DNA of 64,000 nt from Cherax quadricarinatus (lineage: Eukaryota; Arthropoda; Malacostraca; Decapoda; Parastacidae), in NCBI RefSeq assembly GCF_038502225.1, contig NC_091312.1, forward strand, positions 30,928,817 through 30,992,816. Reading direction: 5' to 3'. Position numbers and translations under genes: made by a program. The notes beneath the pieces were generated by a model, which made no database searches, was not told the origin of the DNA, and saw only the letters and a program-made list of their open reading frames with translations. Of the stretch, positions 54,501 to 64,000 are shown piece after piece; position 1 is the stretch's first letter; each line of letters opens with the position of its first letter.

Positions 54501-57500
54501 CCCAGCCCCTCACACTATCCTCTGTAGCAAACCTTCCTCCCAGCCCCTCACACTATCCTCTGTAGCAAACCTTCGTGCCAGCCCCTCACACTATCCTCTG
54601 TAGCAAACATTCCTCCCAGCCCCTCACACTATCCTCTGTAGCAAACCTTCGTCCCAGCCCCTCACACTATCCTCTGTAGCAAACCTTCGTCCCAGCCCCT
54701 CACACTATCCTCTGTAGCAAACCTTCGTCCCAGCCCCTCACACTATCCTCTGTAGCAAACCTTCGTGCCAGCCCCTCACACTATCCTCTGTAGCAAACCT
54801 TCCTCCCAGCCCCTCACACTATCCTCTGTAGCAAACCTTCCTCCCAGCCCCTCACACTATCCTCTGTAGCAAACCTTCGTCCCAGCCCCTCACACTATCC
54901 TCTGTAGCAAACCTTCGTGCCAGCCCCTCACACTATCCTCTGTAGCAAACCTTCCTCCCAGCCCCTCACACTATCCTCTGTAGCAAACCTTCCTCCCAGC
55001 CCCTCACACTATCCTCTGTAGCAAACCTTCCTCCCTGCCCCTCACACTATCCTCTGTAGCAAACCTTCCTCCCTGCCCCTCACACTATCCTCTGTAGCAA
55101 ACCTTCGTCCCAGCCCCTCACACTATCCTCTGTAGCAAACCTTCCTCCCTGCCCCTCACACTATCCTCTGTAGCAAACCTTCCTCCATGCCCCTCACACT
55201 ATCCTCTGTAGCAAACCTTCTTCCCTGCCCCTCACACTATCCTCTGTAGCAAACCTTCGTCCCAGCCCCTCACACTATCCTCTGTAGTAAACCTTCGTCC
55301 CAGCAACTCACACTATCCTCTGTAGCAAACCTTCCTCCCAGCCCCTCACACTATCCTCTGTAGCAAACCTTCCTCCCAGCCCCTCACACTATCCTCTGTA
55401 GCAAACCTTCGTCCCAGTCCCTCACACTATCCTCTGTAGCAAACCTTCCTCCCAGCCCCTCACACTATCCTCTGTAGCAAACCTTCGTCCCAGCCCCTCA
55501 CACTATCCTCTGTAGCAAACCTTCCTCCCAGCCCCTCACACTATCCTCTGTAGCAAACCTTCGTGCCAGCCCCTCACACTATCCTCTGTAGCAAACCTTC
55601 GTCCCAGCCCCTCACACTATCCTCTGTAGCAAACCTTCGTCCCAGCCCCTCACACTATCCTCTGTAGCAAACCTTCCTCCCAGCCCCTCACACTATCCTC
55701 TGTAGCAAACCTTCGTCCCAGCCCCTCACACTATCCTCTGTAGCAAACCTTCGTGCCAGCCCCTCACACTATCCTCTGTAGCAAACCTTCGTCCCAGCCC
55801 CTCACACTATCCTCTGTAGCAAACCTTCGTGCCAGCCCCTCACACTATCCTCGGTAGTCCCAGCCCCTCACACTATCCTCTGTAGCAAACCTTCGTCCCA
55901 GCCCCTCACACTATCCTCTGTAGCAAACCTTCTCCCAGCCCCTCACACTATCCTCTGCAGCAAACCTTCGTCCCAGCCCCTCACACTATCCTCTGTAGCA
56001 AACCTTCGTGCCAGCCCCTCACACTATCCTCTGTAGCAAACCTTCCTCCCTGCCCCTCACACTATCCTCTGTAGCAAACCTTCCTCCCTGCCCCTCACAC
56101 TATCCTCTGTAGCAAACCTTCGTCCCAGCCCCTCACACTATCCTCTGTAGCAAACCTTCCTCCCAGCCCCTCACACTATCCTCTGTAGCAAACCTTTCCC
56201 GCCCCTCACACTATCCTCTGTAGCAAAGCCCCTCACACTATCCTCTGTAGCAAACCTTCGTCCCAGCCCCTCACACTATCCTCTGTAGCAAACCTTCGTC
56301 CCAGCAACTCACACTATCCTCTGTAGCAAACCTTCCTCCCAGCCCCTCACACTATCCTCTGTAGCAAACCTTCGTCCCAGCCCCTCACACTATCCTCTGT
56401 AGCAAACCTTCCTCCCAGCCCCTCACACTATCCTCTGTAGCAAACCTTCGTCCCAGCCCCTCACACTATCCTCTGTAGCAAACCTTCCTCCCAGCCCCTC
56501 ACACTATCCTCTGTAGCAAACCTTCCTCCCAGCCCCTCACACTATCCTCTGTAGCAAACCTTCGTCCCTGCCCCTCACACTATCCTCTGTAGCAAACCTT
56601 CTTCCCTGCCCCTCACACTATCCTCTGTAGCAAACCTTCGTCCCAGCCCCTCACACTATCCTCTGTAGTAAACCTTCGTCCCAGCAACTCACACTATCCT
56701 CTGTAGCAAACCTTCCTCCCAGCCCCTCACACTATCCTCTGTAGCAAACCTTCCTCCCAGCCCCTCACACTATCCTCTGTAGCAAACCTTCGTCCCAGCC
56801 CCTCACACAATCCTCTGTAGTAAACCTTCGTCCCAGCCCCTCACACTATCCTCTGTAGTCCCAGCCCCTCTCACTATCCTCTGTAGCAAACCTTCCTCCC
56901 AGCCCCTCACACTATCCTCTGTAGCAAACCTTCCTCCCAGCCCCTCACACTATCCTCTGTAGCAAACCTTCCTCCCAGCCCCTCACACTATCCTCTGTAG
57001 CAAACCTTCGTCCCAGCCCCTCACACTATCCTCTGTAGCAAACCTTCGTCCCAGCCCCTCACACTATCCTCTGTAGCAAACCTTCCTCCCAGCCCCTCAC
57101 ACTATCCTCTGTAGCAAACCTTCGTCCCAGCCCCTCACACTATCCTCTGTAGCAAACCTTCCTCCCAGCCCCTCACACTATCCTCTGTAGCAAACCTTCG
57201 TCCCAGCCCCTCACACTATCCTCTGTAGCAAACCTTCGTCCCAGCCCCTCACACTATCCTCTGTAGCAAACCTTCCTCCCAGCCCCTCACACTATCCTCT
57301 GTAGCAAACCTTCCTCCCAGCCCCTCACACTATCCTCTGTAGCAAACCTTCGTCCCAGCCCCTCACACTATCCTCTGTAGCAAACCTTCGTCCCAGCCCC
57401 TCACACTATCCTCTGTAGCAAACCTTCCTCCCAGCCCCTCACACTATCCTCTGTAGCAAACCTTCCTCCCAGCCCCTCACACTATCCTCTGTAGCAAACC

Positions 57501-60500
57501 TTCCTCCCAGCCCCTCACACTATCCTCTGTAGCAAACCTTCGTCCCAGCCCCTCACACTATCCTCTGTAGCAAACCTTCGTCCCAGCCCCTCACACTATC
57601 CTCTGTAGCAAACCTTCCTCCCTGCCCCTCACACTATCCTCTGTAGCAAACCTTCCTCCCTGCCCCTCACACTATCCTCTGTAGCAAACCTTCGTCCCTG
57701 CCCCTCACACTATCCTCTGTAGCAAACCTTCGTCCCTGCCCCTCACACTATCCTCTGTAGCAAACCTTCGTCCCAGCCCCTCACACTATCCTCTGTAGCA
57801 AACCTTCGTCCCAGCCCCTCACACTATCCTCTGTAGCAAACCTTCGTCCCAGCCCCTCACACTATCCTCTGTAGCAAACCTTCCTCCCAGCCCCTCACAC
57901 TATCCTCTGTAGCAAACCTTCGTCCCAGCCCCTCACACTATCCTCTGTAGCAAACCTTCGTCCCAGCAACTCACACTATCCTCTGTAGCAAACCTTCGTC
58001 CCAGCCCCTCACACTATCCTCTGTAGCAAACCTTCGTCCCAGCCCCTCACACTATCCTCTGTAGCAAACCTTCCTCCCAGCCCCTCACACTATCCTCTGT
58101 AGCAAACCTTCGTCCCAGCCCCTCACACTATCCTCTGTAGCAAACCTTCCTCCCAGCCCCTCACACTATCCTCTGTAGCAAACCTTCCTCCCAGCCCCTC
58201 ACACTATCCTCTGCAGCAAACCTTCGTGCTAGCCCCTCACACTATCCTCTGTATCAAACCTTCGTCCCAGCCCCTCACACTATCCTCTGCAGCAAACCTT
58301 CGTGCTAGCCCTCACACTATCCTCTGTATCAAACCTTCGTCCCAGCCCCTCACACTATCCTCTGCAGCAAACCTTCGTCCCAGCCCCTCACACTATCCTC
58401 TGTATCAAACCTTCGTGCTAGCCCTCACACTATCCTCTGTATCAAACCTTCGTCCCAGCCCCTCACACTATCCTCTGTAGCAAACCTTCGTCCCAGCCCC
58501 TCACACTATCCTCTGTAGCAAACCTTCGTCCCAGCCCCTCACACTATCCTCTGTAGCAAACCTTCGTCCCAGCCCCTCACACTATCCTCTGTAGCAAACC
58601 TTCGTCCCTGCCCCTCACACTATCCTCTGTAGCAAACCTTCCTCCCAGCCCCTCACACTATCCTCTGTAGCAAACCTTCCTCCCAGCCCCTCACACTATC
58701 CTCTGTAGCAAACCTTCGTGCCAGCCCCTCACACTATCCTCTGCAGCAAACCTTCGACCCAGCCCCTCACACTATCCTCTGTAGCAAACCTTCGTCCCAG
58801 CCCCTCACACTATCCTCTGTAGCAAACCTTCGTCCCAGCCCCTCACACTATCCTCTGTAGCAAACCTTTGTCCCAGCCCCTCACACTATCCTCTGTAGCA
58901 AACCTTCGTGCCAGCCCCTCACACTATCCTCTGTAGCAAACCTTGTCCCAGCCCCTCACACTATCCTCTGTAGTCCCAGCCCCTCACACTATCCTCTAGC
59001 AAACCTTGTCCCAGCCCCTCACACTATCCTCTTAGCAAACCTTCGTCCCAGCCCCTCACACTATCCTCTGTAGCAAACCTTCGTCCCAGCCCCTCACACT
59101 ATCCTCTGTAGCAAACCTTCGTCCCAGCCCCTCACACTATCCTCTGTAGGAAACCTTCGTCCCAGCCCCTCACACTATCCTCTGTAGCAAACCTTCGTCC
59201 CAGCCCCTCACACTATCCTCTGTAGCAAACCTTCGTCCCAGCCCCTCACACTATCCTCTGTAGCAAACCTTCGTCCCAGCCCCTCACACTATCCTCTGTA
59301 GCAAACCTTCGTCCCAGCCCCTCACACTATCCTCTGTAGCAAACCTTCGTCCCAGCCCCTCACACTATCCTCTGTAGCAAACCTTCGTCCCAGCCCCTCA
59401 CACTATCCTCTGTAGCAAACCTTCGTCCCAGCCCCTCACACTATCCTCTGTAGCAAACCTTCGTCCCAGCCCCTCACACTATCCTCTGTAGCAAACCTTC
59501 GTCCCAGCCCCTCACACTATCCTCTGTAGCAAACCTTCGTCCCAGCCCCTCACACTATCCTCTGTAGCAAACCTTCGTCCCAGCCCCTCACACTATCCTC
59601 TGTAGCAAACCTTCGTCCCAGCCCCTCACACTATCCTCTGTAGCAAACCTTCGTCCCAGTCCCTCACACTATCCTCAGTAGCAAACCTTCGTCCCAGCCC
59701 CTCACACTATCCTCTGCAGCAAACCTTCTTCCCAGCCCCTCACACTATCCTCTGTAGCAAACCTTCGTCCCAGCCCCTCACACTATCCTCTGTAGCAAAC
59801 CTTCGTCCCAGCCCCTCACACTATCCTCTGTAGCAAACCTTCGTCCCAGCCCCTCACACTATCCTCTGTAGCAAACCTTCCTCCCAGCCCCTCACACTAT
59901 CCTCTGTAGCAAACCTTCCTCCCAGCCCCTCACACTATCCTCTGTAGCAAACCTTCGTCCCAGACCCTCACACTATCCTCAGTAGCAAACCTTCGTCCCA
60001 GCCCCTCACATATCCTCTGTAGCAAACCTTCGTCCCAGCCCCTCACACTATCCTCTGTAGCAAACCTTCGTCCCAGCCCCTCACACTATCCTCTGTAGCA
60101 AACCTTCGTCCCAGCCCCTCACACTATCCTCTGTAGCAAACCTTCCTCCCAGCCCCTCACACTATCCTCTGTAGCAAACCTTCGTCCCAGCCCCTCACAC
60201 TATCCTCTGTAGCAAACCTTCCTCCCAGCCCCTCACACTATCCTCTGTAGCAAACCTTCGTCCCAGCCCCTCACACTATCCTCTGTAGCAAACCTTCGTC
60301 CCAGCCCCTCACACTATCCTCTGTAGCAAACCTTCGTCCCAGCCCCTCACACTATCCTCTGTAGCAAACCTTCGTCCCAGCCCCTCACACTATCCTCTGT
60401 AGCAAACCTTCGTCCCAGCCCCTCACACTATCCTCTGTAGCAAACCTTCGTCCCAGCCCCTCACACTATCCTCTGTAGCAAACCTTCGTCCCAGCCCCTC

Positions 60501-63500
60501 ACACTATCCTCTGTAGCAAACCTTCCTCCCAGCCCCCCACACTATCCTCTGTAGCAAACCTTCGTCCCAGCCCCTCACACTATCCTCTGTAGCAAACCTT
60601 CGTCCCAGCCCCTCACACTATCCTCTGTAGCAAACCTTCGTCCCAGCCCCTCACACTATCCTCTGTAGCAAACCTTCCTCCCAGCCCCTCACACTATCCT
60701 CTGTAGCAAACCTTCGTCCCAGCCCCTCACACTATCCTCTGTAGCAAACCTTCGTCCCAGCCCCTCACACTATCCTCTGTAGCAAACCTTCGTCCCAGCC
60801 CCTCACACTATCCTCTGTAGCAAACCTTCGTCCCAGCCCCTCACACTATCCTCTGTAGCAAACCTTCCTCCCAGCCCCTCACACTATCCTCTGTAGCAAA
60901 CCTTCCTCCCAGCCCCTCACACTATCCTCTGTAGCAAACCTTCCTCCCAGCCCCTCACACTATCCTCTGTAGCAAACCTTCCTCCCAGCCCCTCACACTA
61001 TCCTCTGTAGCAAACCTTCCTCCCAGCCCCTCACACTATCCTCTGTAGCAAACCTTCCTCCCAGCCCCTCACACTATCCTCTGTAGCAAACCTTCCTCCC
61101 AGCCCCTCACACTATCCTCTGTAGCAAACCTTCCTCCCAGCCCCTCACACTATCCTCTGTAGCAAACCTTCGTCCCAGCCCCTCACACTATCCTCTGTAG
61201 CAAACCTTCGTCCCAGCCCCTCACACTATCCTCTGTAGCAAACCTTCGTCCCAGCCCCTCACCCTATCCTCTGTAGCAAACCTTCGTCCCAGCCCCTCAC
61301 ACTATCCTCTGTAGCAAACCTTCGCCCCTCACACTATCCCAGCCCCTCACACTATCCTCTGTCTGTCCCAGCCCCTCACACTATCCTCTGTAGCAAACCT
61401 TCGTCCCAGCCCCTCACACTATCCTCTGTAGCAAAAACACTATTCTGTAGTGTCCCAGCCCCTCACACTATCCTCTGTAGCAAACCTTCGTCCCAGCCCC
61501 TCACACTATCCTCTGCAGCAAACCTTCCTCCCAGCCCCTCACACTATCCTCTGTAGCAAACCTTCGTCCCAGCCCCTCACACTATCCTCTGTAGCAAACC
61601 GTCCCAGCCCCTCACACGATCCTCTGTAGCAAACCTTCCTCCCAGCCCCTCACACTATCCTCTGTAGCAAACCTTCGTCCCAGCCCCTCACACTATCCTC
61701 TGTAGCAAACCTTCGTCCCAGCCCCTCACACTATCCTCTGTAGCAAACCTTCGTCCCAGCCCCTCACACTATCCTCTGTAGCAAACCTTCGTCCCAGCCC
61801 CTCACACTATCCTCTGTAGCAAACCTTCCTCCCAGCCCCTCACACTATCCTCTGTAGCAAACCTTCCTCCCAGCCCCTCACACTATCCTCTGTAGCAAAC
61901 CTTCCTCCCAGCCCCTCACACTATCCTCTGTAGCAAACCTTCCTCCCAGCCCCTCACACTATCCTCTGTAGCAAACCTTCGTCCCAGCCCCTCACACTAT
62001 CCTCTGTAGCAAACCTTCGTCCCAGCCCCTCACACTATCCTCTGTAGCAAACCTTCGTCCCAGCCCCTCACACTATCCTCTGTAGCAAACCTTCGTCCCA
62101 GCCCCTCACACTATCCTCTGTAGCAAACCTTCGTCCCAGCCCCTCACACTATCCTCTGTAGCAAACCTTCGTCCCAGCCCCTCACACTATCCTCTGTAGC
62201 AAACCTTCGTCCCAGCCCCTCACACTATCCTCTGTAGCAAACCTTCGTCCCAGCCCCTCACACTATCCTCTGCAGCAAACCTTCCTCCCAGCCCCTCACA
62301 CTATCCTCTGTAGCAAACCTTCGTCCCAGCCCCTCACACTATCCTCTGTAGCAAACCTTTGTCCCAGCCCCTCACACTATCCTCTGCAGCAAACCTTCCT
62401 CCCAGCCCCTCACACTATCCTCTGTAGCAAACCTTCGTCCCAGCCCCTCACACTATCCTCTGTAGCAAACCTTCGTCCCAGCCCCTCACACTATCCTCTG
62501 TAGCAAACCTTCGTCCCAGCCCCTCACACTATCCTCTGTAGCAAACCTTCGTCCCAGCCCCTCACACTATCCTCTGTAGCAAACCTTCCTCCCAGCCCCT
62601 CACACTATCCTCTGTAGCAAACCTTCCTCCCAGCCCCTCACACTATCCTCTGTAGCAAACCTATCCTCTGTAGCAAACCTTCGTCCCAGCCCCTAACACT
62701 ATCCTCTGAAGCAAACCTTCCTCCCAGCCCCTCACACTATCCTCTGTAGCAAACCTTCGTCCCAGCCCCTCACACTATCCTCTGTAGCAAACCTTCGTCC
62801 CAGCCCCTCACACTATCCTCTGTAGCAAACCTTCCTCCCAGCCCCTCACACTATCCTCTGTAGCAAACCTTCCTCCCAGCCCCTCACACTATCCTCTGTA
62901 GCAAACCTTCGTCCCAGCCCCTCACACTATCCTCTGTAGCAAACCTTCGTCCCAGCCCCTCACACTATCCTCTGTAGCAAACCTTCCTCCCAGCCCCTCA
63001 CACTATCCTCTGTAGCAAACCTTCGTCCCAGCCCCTCACACTATCCTCTGTAGCAAACCTTCCTCCCAGCCCCTCACACTATCCTCTGTAGCAAACCTTC
63101 CTCCCAGCCCCTCACACTATCCTCTGTAGCAAACCTTCGTCCCAGCCCCTCACACTATCCTCTGTAGCAAACCTTCGTGCCAGCCCCTCACACTATCCTC
63201 TGTAGCAAACCTTCCTCCCAGCCCCTCACACTATCCTCTGTAGCAAACCTTCGTCCCAGCCCCTCACACTATCCTCTGTAGCAAACCTTCGTGCCAGCCC
63301 CTCACACTATCCTCTGTAGCAAACCTTCGTCCCAGCCCCTCACACTATCCTCTGTAGCAAACCTTCGTGCCAGCCCCTCACACTATCCTCTGTAGCAAAC
63401 CTTCGTCCCAGCCCCTCACACTATCCTCTGTAGCAAACCTTCCTCCCAGCCCCTCACACTATCCTCTCTTGTAGCACACTATCCTCTGTAGCAAACCTTC

Positions 63501-64000
63501 GTCCCAGCCCCTCACACTATCCTCTGTAGCAAACCTTCGTCCCAGCCCCTCACACTATCCTCTGTAGCAAACCTTCGTCCCAGCCCCTCACACTATCCTC
63601 TGTAGCAAACCTTCCTCCCAGCCCCTCACACTATCCTCTGTAGCAAACCTTCCTCCCAGCCCCTCACACTATCCTCTGTAGCAAACCTTCCTCCCAGCCC
63701 CTCACACTATCCTCTGTAGCAAACCTTCGTCCCAGCCCCTCACACTATCCTCTGTAGCAAACCTTCGTCCCAGCCCCTCACACTATCCTCTGTAGCAAAC
63801 CTTCCCAGCCCCTCACACTATCCTCTGTAGCAAACCTTCCTCCCAGCCCCTCACACTATCCTCTGTAGCAAACCTTCCTCCCAGCCCCTCACACTATCCT
63901 CTGTAGCAAACCTTCGTCCCAGCCCCTCACACTATCCTCTGTAGTAAACCTTCGTCCCAGCCCCTCACACTATCCTCTGTAGCAAACCTTCGTCCCAGCC
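45580..64000. repeat. 38-bp minisatellite array, over 18.4 kb, runs off right edge
   Basis: About 480 copies of a 38-bp unit containing CCCCTCACACTATCCTCTGT and AGCAAACCTTCGTCCCAG. Main variable positions are CGT/CCT/TGT before CCC, CCCAG/CCCTG/GCCAG, and TGTAGC/TGCAGC/TGTATC. A minority of units lack one C (37 bp). Blocks of identical variants alternate, for example CCTCCCTG runs at 53580-54150. From about 55850 rightward, occasional truncated or fused units appear. Short plus-strand frames (for example 45472-45720 and 58226-58480) are by-products of the repeat. No other feature interrupts the array. Confidence 0.98.

Noticed and set aside
45580..64000. Possible CRISPR-like or coding array (short frames such as at 45472, 45730, 47928 and 58226)
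   Set aside because: No spacers; pure tandem monomers. The frames are 72-84 codons of repeat and end where unit length changes.

Overview
The window is eukaryotic, intron-poor and almost entirely repetitive. I see no bacterial-style genes, no rRNA or tRNA genes, and no convincing single-copy host gene. The mix points to an arthropod, most likely a decapod crustacean: CR1-like LINEs ending in (AC)n, an L1/Tx1-type LINE, a tRNA-derived SINE, a hAT element and kilobase-scale minisatellites. The taxon is my inference from familiarity with these families and was not checked by search.

Layout. 1-2675 is a 26-bp minisatellite ending in a decayed hammerhead-ribozyme-like motif (2676-2783). 2784-15600 is a stack of five LINE copies, all on the minus strand and mostly separated by (TG)n tracts. 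Four (A-D) belong to one CR1-like family; one (E) is a second Jockey-superfamily LINE. Copy D has the best-preserved reverse transcriptase frame (664 codons). 15936-16920 is an 18-bp minisatellite with a 90-bp higher-order repeat, closed by a perfect hairpin. 17391-29346 is a 50-bp minisatellite containing a recent 3.26-kb tandem duplication. It resumes at 37270-38716.

The break in that array (29347-37269) is a clean insertion. It has TG...CA ends, a 5-bp GATGG duplication, and the satellite rejoins exactly in phase. Inside it I infer two abutting long-terminal-repeat-like copies, one of them interrupted by a decayed 6-kb L1/Tx1-type LINE on the plus strand. 39067-42916 is a hAT element with terminal inverted repeats and an imperfect 8-bp target duplication. 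It carries a broken transposase plus a second unrelated broken ORF, and that ORF is itself split by a SINE. 43747-45350 is a 31-bp minisatellite. 45580-64000 is a 38-bp minisatellite of about 480 units that runs off the window.

The coding features are selfish-element polymerases or transposases, all damaged to some degree. The interest lies in insertion order, target choice, satellite evolution and the ribozyme relic rather than in a cellular pathway.
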